This document shows positions 34,612 through 44,331 of a stretch of DNA of 64,000 nucleotides, piece by piece; the stretch's first letter is position 1, and each line of letters opens with the position of its first letter. A program made the translations under genes and the position numbers. Under the pieces are notes generated by a model. The model did not search any database and was not told the origin of the DNA. It saw only the letters and a program-made list of their open reading frames with translations. This DNA comes from a virus, in the IMG/VR virus record IMGVR_UViG_3300027972_000001, positions 28,169-92,168 of that record; one strand, given 5' to 3'.

Positions 34612-37600
34612 TCATAAAATATTTTTGGCTTCAATACCAATATTAGAAATACGAATCTTTTTATTACTAGAACTATTAGTATATATTAATCTCATTACTA
34701 TAAATTTAGTAATAAATTTTGACTTTTCATAATAAAGTTTAGATAAATTTAATGCAGAACTTAATAAATTATAATTAGCATCTAGAAAAACACTATTTGG
34801 AGTACTTAAATAATCTTTAATATCGTCAAATACCCATTCGCCATCTTTAAACATTGCATTACCAGTATCTTCCATGACATATGTACCGCCATTATAACTA
34901 TAACTTCTTTTAGCAATAGTTATTTCTTCAGTACATAAATTTTTAGAATATATAAGTAATTTACTAATAGTTTCATTCCAATAATTAATTTCTCCAGATT
35001 CTATATTACTAACCCATTTAACATGTCTAAGAAGGAATCTTTCAGCTGTATTACTATTAAAAATAAAATCTGTACTACTTGGAAAATATACACCTTCATA
35101 TAGTCCATAATTACTAGATAACATTTTATATATAATACCATTATTAAAACAATATAGACCATTACTATTCCATGTATATTTATCAGGAATATAATCATGA
35201 AAAGCAATCCAATTCATTTTTTCAAATTGGAAACTTAAAGTAAAATCATTAATTGTTAATATTCCACCCGTAATTGCACCAGTAGTTGAAGCAGTTGTAG
35301 TGTATGTAAAAGTTTTATCTCCAGTTACAGTAATAGAAAATACGCCATTACATACTGTAACATCCCAATTTAACATTCTTATAAAATTACCACTACTAAG
35401 TCCATGATTACTAACAGTAGTAACAGTTACTGTAATACCACCAGTTCCACTTCTAATAGCTGATGTTACTGCAATAGGAGAATTTCTTAAAGTAATAAGT
35501 AATCTTTTATAAATATCATCATATCCTAAAGCAACTCCACTTCCAATGCCTTCTTTAGTAGCACTAAAGGACATAACACTCTTAATTCTATTTCTAAACC
35601 AATCTTCAATACCAAGTTTAGTAATTTCATTAGCTTTATCAGATATAACATAAATACTACCTTTATCTAGATCAACTGTTACTAAACCATATGGAGTAAG
35701 AATAGTACCTTCCTTATTCCAAGGTCTAATATAAGCACCATCTGCATCTAGTAATTCTTCTAATGGTCTATCAAATATTTCTGAACTTTTAAGTGCAACA
35801 TCTATATTTCCAGTAACAAGTTTATCAACAATAATACCTCTAAAAATACTATATTGTGTTTGAATATAAACTATATTTTCATTACCAATAGCTTTATATA
35901 TTGCACCTTTATTATTAACCATATCAAAATAATCAAGTATTTTGAATTTTTTCCAATATACAGAACTAGCTTCAAGAGGTTGAGGCATAGAACTTTGAAT
36001 TCTATTTGGATAACTAACTATTAAACTAGTAAGTTCATTATCTATACTATCTTGTCTAAAAGTATTTAATAAATGATAATCATTATTATAAAAATAATAG
36101 TTAGCAACACCAGCTGCAATCATAGCAGTAACATATGCTTGTATTGGAATTATATCATCATTAAACTCAGTAATATCTGTTAAAGGATAAAACTTTTCAT
36201 AATCATTATATCCTTCATATCTCATACCACTATTGAGAACACTTTCAACTGGAAAATACCATATTTTAGGAACAGTATCAGCATTTGGAAAAGTAAGTAC
36301 AGAATTATGTCCAATAAATGTATCACCCCCATATAAAGAAAATGCACTAGTGTTCACTAATGGTTTAACAATTCCAGTACTTACAAGTTCTTGATTAGTA
36401 AAATCTAAATATAAATTACTTTTAATACTTATAAGATTAACTAATCTTAAATTAAAACTACCACTAGTAGTTTCAAAATAATAACAATTTTCTCTATTTG
36501 TATTTACAGGTACACTAGCACTATTATATGGTGGAAGATATTTTATTTTAGTTATAGCACTGTATGCAGCAGTTTGACCAGTATAATTAGTAATTTCATT
36601 TATATATGCACCAATACTATAATCAGCAGTTTCTAATTTTAATTCAGCTTTAACATGAGTAGGTTCAATATTAAGAAGATTACACATACTATCAAAACCA
36701 TAAAATCTATATCCTACTCCATCTGCAATTGCAATACTTTGATCTAACATTAGTTGATTAATCAAAGTACGTTTAGCATAGAATATTTCCCAACCATCAA
36801 TAACAGCTTCAAGAGATGCAGCAGTAGCTGCATGACTAGCTTGTACAGTAGTCCAATCTAAAGCTATGCGAAGTCCTAATGTTTCTTGTCCTTGTGTTGC
36901 TTCATAAACACCCATAGTTGTAGCATCTGTATAACCAGGAGTTCCAGCAGGAGCATGAGTACTTAATTGATTTATTTCAATTTGAAATGTAATATAATCA
37001 CCAACATTAAGTTCAATATCTTCAGAATGTGTAAATGTTAATGTTTCATCTAATAAAACAGTAGTTTTAGTTTCAGGTCCATGAAGAATACTAGATGTAT
37101 AACCAGTAAGTGTTTTAGTATATTTTACAATAGTTAAGGTTGCAGTTGCTCCAGCAGCAACAGTATCAATCAATCTAATACCTAAACTAAAATCAAGGTC
37201 TAATACTTGAGTATATGTAGCAGTATATGTATTTACATATGTAGTAGGAGATGCAGCCTGAACATATGTACCCATTGTCGGTGTAGCATTAAGAGGAAGA
37301 ATAACAAATAATTGATCTGTAATTCCTATTTCATATTCATTTATACCACTAAATCCTAATGTTTGTACAAGACTTCCTTTTTTAGTAGTATTTAAAATAT
37401 GTGTTTTCCATGTATTTATTTGTCCAGCACTAGGAAATCTATGATGTCTAACATTTTTTCCAGATAATGCAGTACCATATTCAGCAGAATATGTTTCATC
37501 TGTATTCTGCCAAAATCCCATTGGACCATAATAATCACTAGTTTTAGTAGCACTACTTGTTAATTTATAATTAAGTATAGATACACCATCAATAGTAGTA

Positions 37601-38799
37601 ACATCAGTAAGTTCAGTACCTGTAGCTACTCTACCAGGAATATGATATATACCATAATATCCGCCAGTTTTTAATTTAAGTCCTATATATAATGCATATA
37701 CCTCATCACTTCTAAATCCTCGTTTATCAAATATAAATATGCTGTCTTTATAACTATTTTTAGTTTGATTTAATGATACAGATGTATCATCAACCCAATT
37801 AACAGTAATTGCTGGAATTACTTCATCATATATAGTAGCAAGTGATAATTTTTCTGGTTTAGTAAGTCCAAATAATCTTAATCTTTTATTAGATTGAGTG
37901 ATACTTGTAACAGTTTTAAAAGCAGGACTAGATGTAATAACTTCTGCAAGATTAAAAGGAATTAATTTATTTAAATCATCAATAAATACTGCAACAGAAG
38001 TTGATGATCTCTTTATTCTTTTTGTAATATAACATTGTGTTCCAGATTCAGTTTTCTGAATAACTACTAATTTGAAATAAGAATAACTAGTATCTGGAGT
38101 AACAACATTAACAATAAATCCTTTATTAGTAATTATAAGACTACCATTACCTTTAAATTGTTTATATGCTGTTAATGCATCATCATCAGTTATGAATATA
38201 GGATTAGATATTCCACCAAAATTAGTATCTACATCTGGTTCTAATTCATATGTAACACTAACAAAATATGCAGCAGCAGGAAGTCTACCACCAGTAACTA
38301 TAGATGTACTGGAAAGACTAAATGTATTATGATCAAATTCAGAAAAAAGATAATAATTTTTTAATTGTACTTCAGCAGTTATTGTAATTGGAGTAGCAAT
38401 TGCTTCAGTAACATTCATTATCATTGGTTTCAAAACACCAAATGTCCAAGCAATTATTAAATCTCCTTCTGAATTATAACAATGTACTCCCTCAACATAT
38501 ATTCCACTAGCAGCAAGATTTATATATGTAGTAGTACTAGTTAAAAAAGTACTAACTGCTCCAGTGGAATCTATTGATCTAAAATAAACATCTGTACCAT
38601 TTAAAATAAATATAATTATAGTATTAGGCGTAGTAATTCTACCAATAATAGAACCGGTAATAGTTGCAAATGTAGTTTCACCAGGTTCATTTTCAACTTC
38701 ATCAAAACCTCTACTTAATAACACATTTCTAGCATGTGCCCAAGTGTAAGGAGCAGAATCAGCAAATTTACCGTCTAATCTTAAACCTTTAAGTTGCAT
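34612..38799 (-). CDS. Tail muzzle-type protein, 1395 aa
   Basis: Large beta-rich protein. Its size, fold character and place, directly before the internal proteins and polymerase, match the muzzle protein that closes the end of the short crAss-like tail. Visible blocks are RLFGLTKPEKLSL (about 300), DKRGFRSDEVYALYIGLKL (about 350), YYGIYHIPGR (about 385), and a C-terminal part with LYEGVYFPSSTDFIF. A serine/threonine-rich Ig-like insertion lies around 1115-1180 (ITVTVTTVSNHGLSSGNF). There are no membrane segments. The next gene starts 1 nt after its stop. Confidence 0.7.
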   Translation of the reverse strand: MQLKGLRLDGKFADSAPYTWAHARNVLLSRGFDEVENEPGETTFATITGSIIGRITTPNTIIIFILNGTDVYFRSIDSTGAVSTFLTSTTTYINLAASGIYVEGVHCYNSEGDLIIAWTFGVLKPMIMNVTEAIATPITITAEVQLKNYYLFSEFDHNTFSLSSTSIVTGGRLPAAAYFVSVTYELEPDVDTNFGGISNPIFITDDDALTAYKQFKGNGSLIITNKGFIVNVVTPDTSYSYFKLVVIQKTESGTQCYITKRIKRSSTSVAVFIDDLNKLIPFNLAEVITSSPAFKTVTSITQSNKRLRLFGLTKPEKLSLATIYDEVIPAITVNWVDDTSVSLNQTKNSYKDSIFIFDKRGFRSDEVYALYIGLKLKTGGYYGIYHIPGRVATGTELTDVTTIDGVSILNYKLTSSATKTSDYYGPMGFWQNTDETYSAEYGTALSGKNVRHHRFPSAGQINTWKTHILNTTKKGSLVQTLGFSGINEYEIGITDQLFVILPLNATPTMGTYVQAASPTTYVNTYTATYTQVLDLDFSLGIRLIDTVAAGATATLTIVKYTKTLTGYTSSILHGPETKTTVLLDETLTFTHSEDIELNVGDYITFQIEINQLSTHAPAGTPGYTDATTMGVYEATQGQETLGLRIALDWTTVQASHAATAASLEAVIDGWEIFYAKRTLINQLMLDQSIAIADGVGYRFYGFDSMCNLLNIEPTHVKAELKLETADYSIGAYINEITNYTGQTAAYSAITKIKYLPPYNSASVPVNTNRENCYYFETTSGSFNLRLVNLISIKSNLYLDFTNQELVSTGIVKPLVNTSAFSLYGGDTFIGHNSVLTFPNADTVPKIWYFPVESVLNSGMRYEGYNDYEKFYPLTDITEFNDDIIPIQAYVTAMIAAGVANYYFYNNDYHLLNTFRQDSIDNELTSLIVSYPNRIQSSMPQPLEASSVYWKKFKILDYFDMVNNKGAIYKAIGNENIVYIQTQYSIFRGIIVDKLVTGNIDVALKSSEIFDRPLEELLDADGAYIRPWNKEGTILTPYGLVTVDLDKGSIYVISDKANEITKLGIEDWFRNRIKSVMSFSATKEGIGSGVALGYDDIYKRLLITLRNSPIAVTSAIRSGTGGITVTVTTVSNHGLSSGNFIRMLNWDVTVCNGVFSITVTGDKTFTYTTTASTTGAITGGILTINDFTLSFQFEKMNWIAFHDYIPDKYTWNSNGLYCFNNGIIYKMLSSNYGLYEGVYFPSSTDFIFNSNTAERFLLRHVKWVSNIESGEINYWNETISKLLIYSKNLCTEEITIAKRSYSYNGGTYVMEDTGNAMFKDGEWVFDDIKDYLSTPNSVFLDANYNLLSSALNLSKLYYEKSKFITKFIVMRLIYTNSSSNKKIRISNIGIEAKNIL

Positions 38800-38802
38800 A
38801 TT

Positions 38803-39279
38803 TTATTCAATAATAGGAAATAATAAACTCATTTGTTCAACATTAACTTGAGCAGGAATTAAAGATTTTGGAAGTTTACTTATATTAACTTTGCAAGGTT
38901 GATTAAGAAATTCTTTAAATTCTTTTTCAATTTTATCATATTTATCAACTTCTTCTTTAAATTCAAGTTTAAGTTTAGAAATCTCAATATTATATGCTTT
39001 TATATCTCTAATAATAAGTTGATCATTTATTAATTGAAGTGAACCATCTTCTTTTTGAATAGTATATTTAAGATCTATTTCTTTATGCCTTTCAAGATAT
39101 TCTTTGTACTTATCTGATATTTCTTTTCTACCTTTATCAATTATTTTAAGTTCATTATCAACTTCACTACTGATTCTAGCCATTGTCATGGTAAAATTAA
39201 TATCTGCAACATTTACTAAATTTGCACATTTTTTAATACCTTCTCTAATTTTATAGAGATCATTATTTGTTATATTCAT
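38803..39279 (-). CDS. coiled-coil phage protein resembling DUF1617, 158 aa
   Basis: Almost wholly helical. The first 110 residues form an antiparallel coiled coil rich in K/E, and the end reads VNVEQMSLLFPIIE. From memory, this overall form (helical pair, then a 'sets the C-terminus to ...L.P.IE' ending) resembles the DUF1617 family of small phage proteins. That is a resemblance only. The gene sits between small unknown genes and the muzzle, 3 nt from the muzzle start, so a tail assembly or chaperone role is possible. Confidence 0.55.
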   Translation of the reverse strand: MNITNNDLYKIREGIKKCANLVNVADINFTMTMARISSEVDNELKIIDKGRKEISDKYKEYLERHKEIDLKYTIQKEDGSLQLINDQLIIRDIKAYNIEISKLKLEFKEEVDKYDKIEKEFKEFLNQPCKVNISKLPKSLIPAQVNVEQMSLLFPIIE

Positions 39280-39313
39280 ACTATTAAATTTAGTTTATAG
39301 ATATAATAATTAA

Positions 39314-39559
39314 TTATTTTTCATTATTAATAATATCATTAATTGCATTAATTTGATTATCAAGTTCTTTAAGTCTTTCTAATAATCTAGTTTTTTCAGT
39401 TGTAAGACTAACTAAAGTATATATACCAATACTTCTAGGAATTTGTACATCTGTTTCATTTATATCTTTAACAGTATCAATTGTAAACAATTGAAATTGT
39501 TTATCTTCAGTTTTTATTTCAAAAACTGGTACATTTGTTTGTTTTACTATATATTCCAT
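39314..39559 (-). CDS. hypothetical protein, 81 aa
   Basis: Small protein with an N-terminal beta half (MEYIVKQTNV) and a C-terminal leucine-rich helix (TRLLERLKELDNQINAINDI) likely to form a coiled coil, probably an oligomerisation unit. No family is recognised. It lies in the group of small genes between the 365-aa protein and the muzzle. Confidence 0.55.
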   Translation of the reverse strand: MEYIVKQTNVPVFEIKTEDKQFQLFTIDTVKDINETDVQIPRSIGIYTLVSLTTEKTRLLERLKELDNQINAINDIINNEK

Positions 39560-39571
39560 AATAAAAAATAA

Positions 39572-39733
39572 TTAAGTTATTTGTGTTTCATTTTCTGTTT
39601 CACCAGTACTAGCACTACCAGATGTTCCATTTACTTGTTTTACTAATTCTTTATTTCTTTTAACAGCAAGATACCACTTTATAGTAGTGAAACAAGCTAT
39701 TATACCCATTACAAAAATAATCACTTTTTCCAT
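39572..39733 (-). CDS. 53-aa single-span membrane protein
   Basis: An ATG-to-TAA frame fills the gap between two genes. The product begins MEKVIIFVMG. It has one N-terminal hydrophobic helix (about residues 4-24, ending KWYLAVK) and a hydrophilic Ser/Thr/Glu-rich tail (GTSGSASTGETENET). A basic residue cluster after the helix predicts the tail faces the cytoplasm. It could be a small lysis accessory protein or a minor virion membrane component; nothing decides. Its presence leaves only short spacers on both sides, which supports it. Confidence 0.5.
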   Translation of the reverse strand: MEKVIIFVMGIIACFTTIKWYLAVKRNKELVKQVNGTSGSASTGETENETQIT

Positions 39734-39752
39734 TTTTTTTAGTATTATATTA

Positions 39753-40850
39753 TTAAGCGTGTTCTAGAACAGTTACAAGAAATCTATAACCGTATGTATA
39801 ATCTAATGCACCTGCATCAAAAGTACGGATAGTCTCTGTTAAATCAAATACTAACCAAAATCCTGAAGTATAAGCTCCATAAGGTGGTACATCAGGAGAC
39901 ATAGCATGATCTGTATTGTCATATATATTTCCTTCTGATACTACATTATCTAACCAATCCAAAACCTGAACATGTATACATATACCATCAATACCAGTAG
40001 AACTGTCTTTTAAATCACCAAAGGTTATTGTACCTGCAGCTACATTAAAGGATATACCAGAAAATATAACATTACCAACTGTTTTAGGATCAGTTGAACC
40101 ATCCCAAAGAGTACCATCAAGATATAATGTACTTTGTTGTTTAACTTTAATATCAATATCAGCTAATGTAGTATTTGGTATTATACATAAAACATTAACT
40201 TCTAAATCCATAGGATCTGTTTCAGTATAATCAGATGTAATATAAGCACCTATATAATAATCAGTATGATCTATTGTAATATCAAGAAGACTTTCTAATT
40301 CAACATAAGCATTGTGCCCAAAAGTATTTAACTGATAATTTGCAAATCCTCTTACTGTAGTCTTATCACTATCTAATAAAACAAATAATAAACCATAATT
40401 AGAATCTGTACTAGGATAGTTAAAATCTCCTAAATAAACATATGCTGAAATAGTAACTTTACTACCTGCATTAACCCAATATTCAGCATCTGGAGCAGTC
40501 TGCCAACCAGGTGTAGAAAAAGTAACATGATCATAACCAGCAAAATCACCAAGTTTACACACAGTTGGTTTAGTATTAACTAATACCGCAGTTTGAAATG
40601 GATATGCTCCTACACTATATGATCTAATATAAGGATTAAATTGACTCCATTGATTAACTAAATCACTTCTACACAAATTATATAAAGAATAAGTACTTTC
40701 ACCTAAACAACTTTTAACAGCACTTAAACTAATATTAGTACAATCAATATAACCAGTTTCTTCACTAATATTACCAGCAGAAGGTATATCTGCTTTACCT
40801 TTTAAAATAGTTGGTGTAAATGTTCTATATGTTGATAATTGTTTACCCAT
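39753..40850 (-). CDS. virion-associated beta-rich protein, 365 aa
   Basis: Beta-rich, low in lysine, rich in Y, T, D and N, the composition of phage tail or fibre domains. Segments such as AGSKVTISAYVYLGDF (about 127-142) and ADIDIKVKQQSTLYLDG resemble jelly-roll or carbohydrate-binding folds. No signal peptide or membrane helix. It directly follows the 741-aa fibre gene (9-nt spacer), so it may be a fibre partner or host-binding subunit. No specific family is recognised. Confidence 0.55.
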   Translation of the reverse strand: MGKQLSTYRTFTPTILKGKADIPSAGNISEETGYIDCTNISLSAVKSCLGESTYSLYNLCRSDLVNQWSQFNPYIRSYSVGAYPFQTAVLVNTKPTVCKLGDFAGYDHVTFSTPGWQTAPDAEYWVNAGSKVTISAYVYLGDFNYPSTDSNYGLLFVLLDSDKTTVRGFANYQLNTFGHNAYVELESLLDITIDHTDYYIGAYITSDYTETDPMDLEVNVLCIIPNTTLADIDIKVKQQSTLYLDGTLWDGSTDPKTVGNVIFSGISFNVAAGTITFGDLKDSSTGIDGICIHVQVLDWLDNVVSEGNIYDNTDHAMSPDVPPYGAYTSGFWLVFDLTETIRTFDAGALDYTYGYRFLVTVLEHA

Positions 40851-40859
40851 GTTATATTG

Positions 40860-43085
40860 TTAAACATAATAAGCTACTATATCTCCTTTTGAATTTACTG
40901 TTTGTTCAAATGTAGCAGATGTTGTAGTAAAAGTTAATTTAGTAGTGCCAGCACGTTTTAAAATAAAATCTTCATCATAAGATGAAATAATACCCTCATT
41001 TATAACTAAGTTATGATCAAAATAATAAGCAGGTCTATCTGTCTCAAAATGAGAATAACTCGCATTTTGTGGTCCTACTAGTACATATCCAGAATTTGTA
41101 GTAACTCTTACAGAATTACCCGATCCTTCATGTATTTGAGTATTACCATCATTTAAATAAATGCTACCATATACTATTAAATAACTCTTTATAAAATCAG
41201 CTATAGTTGTATCATCATAAGCAGATAATCTAAGTATATAATTAGAAGTATTACCACCTCTTATTTTAACACCATATCCAGTAGCATGAATATTATAAAT
41301 ATATGCTGCTACATCACTATCCCTATTTTCAGCTACAGTAAATCTCCAACTACCTACAGATCCTGTACCTATTGAAACGTATCCTGTACTACCATCAATA
41401 TAGATAATAGCCGTACCTTTACCATCTCCAATTAAAGTATCACGATAATATGAAGTACCACCACTATAACCTCTATAACTTAAACAAAGAGTACCTGTAT
41501 CATTCGTAGTCCCATTATACCATATTTCATTGGTATTTCCAAATGTAACTCCTGCTGAACCGCTTGCAGTTATATTAGAATAAGATGTTATCGTTCCGGC
41601 AAAATAATTAGGCATTGAACCTGCTTCATAAATACCATAAGTTGTTGAACTTCCATCACCACTTAAATATAATTGACACCATTGCGAAGCCCTATGAGCA
41701 AGTATTCCTACTTCTCCTAAAGTTGTTGTAGCACCATTATACCAAACTTTTAATCCAACGTTACTTGCTGCACCCATTGTAGAATTAACAATTAATTGGT
41801 CTGTAGAAGTAGATGAACTATTTATTCCAAGAGAACCATAATAACCTGATAATCCCATTTTTAAATTACCATTACTATACCAAGCATGAGAACAATAACC
41901 ATCGGGATCGTAACCATTATAAGTAACAAGAATGTCTCCAACAGTTATATCCAGATACGTATCAGTAATTCCAGGTCTAGTAATTCTTGTTATACCATTT
42001 ATAAGAAAAGTGCTACCATCCCATGTAAGTTTAGCATCTCCTTCTATAGTATCTGCATCTGTCCATATTGCTAACTGATTATTAACTGGAGTACCACTAA
42101 TAGTTACTGTACCACCTGTTGGTGTATACCATCCTCTAGTACCACTGGGATCAGTGCCATATACTTTATTAGCACCAGGAGTAGCACTATCTCCAACAAG
42201 ATTTACATTAAAAGAACCATCTGATACTAATGAATATCTAAATGTCCAACCACCTGCACCACCGCCACCAGAACCATATGCAATTATATCATTATCTGAA
42301 GTTAATAATCCAGTACTTGGATTTATAGAAACTTTACTTTCACTATGAACTGCATTACCTGTAGTCCCATTCCAAACCATTATATCTTGATCTACAGAAG
42401 TACCAGGATCTGCAATAGCACCAACATCACTATATACTAAACCATGAGGTACAAATCCATAAGAAGTAGCTCCACTAGCTTTTAAAAAATGTCCTGTAGT
42501 TAAACTAGAAACAGGATGATTAACTGTATCAATTAAATTATGAATAGTAGGAGAAAATCCAGTATGTCCACTATCAGCATAAGCTAATTCATTTAATTCA
42601 CTATGATTAAATGTTCCAGATGTTACTACAGTCCATGCACCATCACCTCTAAAAAAATGTGTGATATCACCATCTAATTGTAAACCACCTACACTACCAA
42701 TTGTAGCTAATGGCATATCATCCCAAAAGCTACTATGAACTGTTCCACCATAAGCATGTACATCACCAGTAGTAATTGCATCTCCATCAATATTAATATT
42801 ACCATATATTGTTTGATCTGGATGTGTAACTGAATCTTGATATTTTACATATAATAAATCAGCATCACTTCTAGTTATATATCCACTAGGAATAACAGAA
42901 GATGTCGTTGAAACTAAATTAGGAATAGCACTAACTTGTTCCCAACCATCTTTCTTATTTTTTCTTGTTACACTAATTAAATGAAAAAATGTATTGTCTT
43001 TACTACAATAAACGATCTGATCTTTATTAACTTGTTGTAAGCTATAAAGATCAGGCCTATTACTTACTGTAATGAAAGCATCCAT
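40860..43085 (-). CDS. Tail or head fibre protein, 741 aa
   Basis: Extended fibre-like sequence. Residues 1-55 form a compact N-terminal domain (MDAFITVSNRPDLYSLQQVN), presumably for attachment to the particle. A repetitive beta region rich in G, S, T and D follows, with a glycine linker (GSGGGGAGGW) near 275. The C-terminal half has motifs common in trimeric fibres (TGYVSIGTGSVGSWRF, ITASGSAGVTFGN) and ends TKLTFTTTSATFEQTVNSKG. I see no S74 peptidase catalytic dyad, so no self-cleaving chaperone is evident. Its stop is next to the preceding gene with no gap. Confidence 0.7.
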   Translation of the reverse strand: MDAFITVSNRPDLYSLQQVNKDQIVYCSKDNTFFHLISVTRKNKKDGWEQVSAIPNLVSTTSSVIPSGYITRSDADLLYVKYQDSVTHPDQTIYGNINIDGDAITTGDVHAYGGTVHSSFWDDMPLATIGSVGGLQLDGDITHFFRGDGAWTVVTSGTFNHSELNELAYADSGHTGFSPTIHNLIDTVNHPVSSLTTGHFLKASGATSYGFVPHGLVYSDVGAIADPGTSVDQDIMVWNGTTGNAVHSESKVSINPSTGLLTSDNDIIAYGSGGGGAGGWTFRYSLVSDGSFNVNLVGDSATPGANKVYGTDPSGTRGWYTPTGGTVTISGTPVNNQLAIWTDADTIEGDAKLTWDGSTFLINGITRITRPGITDTYLDITVGDILVTYNGYDPDGYCSHAWYSNGNLKMGLSGYYGSLGINSSSTSTDQLIVNSTMGAASNVGLKVWYNGATTTLGEVGILAHRASQWCQLYLSGDGSSTTYGIYEAGSMPNYFAGTITSYSNITASGSAGVTFGNTNEIWYNGTTNDTGTLCLSYRGYSGGTSYYRDTLIGDGKGTAIIYIDGSTGYVSIGTGSVGSWRFTVAENRDSDVAAYIYNIHATGYGVKIRGGNTSNYILRLSAYDDTTIADFIKSYLIVYGSIYLNDGNTQIHEGSGNSVRVTTNSGYVLVGPQNASYSHFETDRPAYYFDHNLVINEGIISSYDEDFILKRAGTTKLTFTTTSATFEQTVNSKGDIVAYYV

Positions 43086-43832
43086 TTAAAGTCCAGTTTG
43101 TCCTGTTATAGTAGTACTTAAAGTTATAGTATCTTCTGTTCTAAAATCATTTAAAATTGGTCTATCAATATCAACTGCAAATGCTCTCAATAATCTACTC
43201 ATTTCTGATCTATCTTCAGAATCATTAGCACTTGCTTGATTTTTAGCCTTTTTACTTTCTTGTATCCACATACTAAATGGATTAGTAAGGGGATTTTTAC
43301 TATCTAATGAAAATATGGAATGTTTATGTCCTCTTCTAAGAATACAATATATTATATACCATTCAATAGCTCCTTGTATAATAGAATTAATAGGAACTTT
43401 AGGAAGATACATCATTAATTCACTATCATATTCAACAGCTGGAGTTTGATAATATAAATCAATATCACCATCTTCTATAGATGTAATAATATATCCATTT
43501 TTAATACTATAAGTCTCAGTACTATTATAACTTGAAACTTCTTGAGGTTGTTTTATAGGATTAATAACATTTAGTCTTCTTATTAAATTATCTTCATATG
43601 CAACACCTAATATTCGTCTAATATCTTGTGGTGCGTCATCAGGAAGATATACTATATGATCTTCAATAGTTAAAGTAACTTTTTTATCTTCATAAGAACT
43701 TATAAGTTGCATTTGATCTAAAGCATCAGCTACCCAAAGAGGAGCTCTAGATAACCAATCAGCATAATCAACATCAAAATTATTTTCAACTCTAGCAATA
43801 ATTTCTTTACAAGATACCAACTGATAGATCAT
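43086..43832 (-). CDS. putative tail ring/adaptor protein, 248 aa
   Basis: The pattern of two N-terminal helices (VDYADWLSRAPLWVADALDQM), a short beta domain with IEDHIVYLPDDAPQDIRR and YYQTPAVEYDSELMMYLPKVP, and a C-terminal helical part with AIEWYIIYCILRRGH is that of tail-accessory adaptors of short-tailed phages (P22 gp4-like or ring proteins of crAss-like tails). The assignment is by form, not by a diagnostic motif. It is the first gene after a terminator and so heads the downstream half of the virion block. Confidence 0.55.
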   Translation of the reverse strand: MIYQLVSCKEIIARVENNFDVDYADWLSRAPLWVADALDQMQLISSYEDKKVTLTIEDHIVYLPDDAPQDIRRILGVAYEDNLIRRLNVINPIKQPQEVSSYNSTETYSIKNGYIITSIEDGDIDLYYQTPAVEYDSELMMYLPKVPINSIIQGAIEWYIIYCILRRGHKHSIFSLDSKNPLTNPFSMWIQESKKAKNQASANDSEDRSEMSRLLRAFAVDIDRPILNDFRTEDTITLSTTITGQTGL

Positions 43833-43862
43833 ATTTGATGTTTATTTAAAGTTACAAAAAAA

Positions 43863-43891
43863 TTTTGATATATACAAGTATATTATCAAAA
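43863..43891 (-). repeat. AT-rich inverted repeat upstream of the ring/adaptor gene
   Basis: TTTTGATATATAC (43863-43875), AA, then GTATA-T-TATCAAAA (43878-43891): a near-perfect 13-bp inverted repeat with one bulged base. On the - strand it is followed by TTTTTTT. It can be read either as a weak second terminator in tandem with the one at 43901-43932, or as an operator/promoter element for the gene starting at 43832. The sequence does not decide between these. Confidence 0.5.
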
Positions 43892-43900
43892 GAAGTAAAA

Positions 43901-43932
43901 AATAGTGTAACCCATTTAAGAGTTACACTATT
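43901..43932 (-). terminator. Rho-independent terminator within the virion block
   Basis: Perfect 11-bp stem, AATAGTGTAAC (43901-43911) and GTTACACTATT (43922-43932), with a 10-nt loop, 4 nt downstream of the 115-aa gene stop. On the - strand the stem is followed by TTTTACTTCTTTT. It splits the virion genes into an upstream (portal to 115-aa gene) and a downstream unit. Confidence 0.85.
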
Positions 43933-43935
43933 ATC

Positions 43936-44283
43936 TTATAGGGTTAAAGGTTTAAGAACTTCTTCTGGATTAGGAATAACTTTTTCAATTAATGATGTAT
44001 GATTTGAAGTAAGTAAATCTTTTTTATCTAATTCTATAAGTTGATTTACAATTAATTTAATTTCTCCATCAGTAATATCAATATCAACATATTCAGTAAA
44101 ACCTAATTCATTCCATTTATAATCATCACCTTCAATTTTTAAATCATATTTTATAGTTTCTTCTTCATTTGCAACTAATTTTTTCTTTAATGAATCAATT
44201 AGTTTAAAGGTCATAAAATTACCTTGTCCATATTCAGCAATAGTTTGTATTGCTACAATACGTTCCAAAATATTAAGTTTCAT
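43936..44283 (-). CDS. hypothetical protein, 115 aa
   Basis: Acidic helical protein (MKLNILERIVAIQTIAEYGQG) with a central DDYKWNELGFTEYVDIDITDGEIKL stretch. Last gene of its transcription unit, ending 4 nt before the terminator stem. It might be an assembly chaperone for the neighbouring structural gene, since such genes are small, acidic and adjacent to their clients. No homology is recognised. Confidence 0.5.
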   Translation of the reverse strand: MKLNILERIVAIQTIAEYGQGNFMTFKLIDSLKKKLVANEEETIKYDLKIEGDDYKWNELGFTEYVDIDITDGEIKLIVNQLIELDKKDLLTSNHTSLIEKVIPNPEEVLKPLTL

Positions 44284-44331
44284 ATTATATATTATTATTT
44301 ATTTACTATTTATTACTTAATTATAATTATA

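Noticed and set aside
34611-34640. TTG start at 34640 for the 690-aa internal protein
   Set aside because: It lies inside the muzzle gene; the ATG at 34610 sits directly after the muzzle stop and gives a natural N-terminus.
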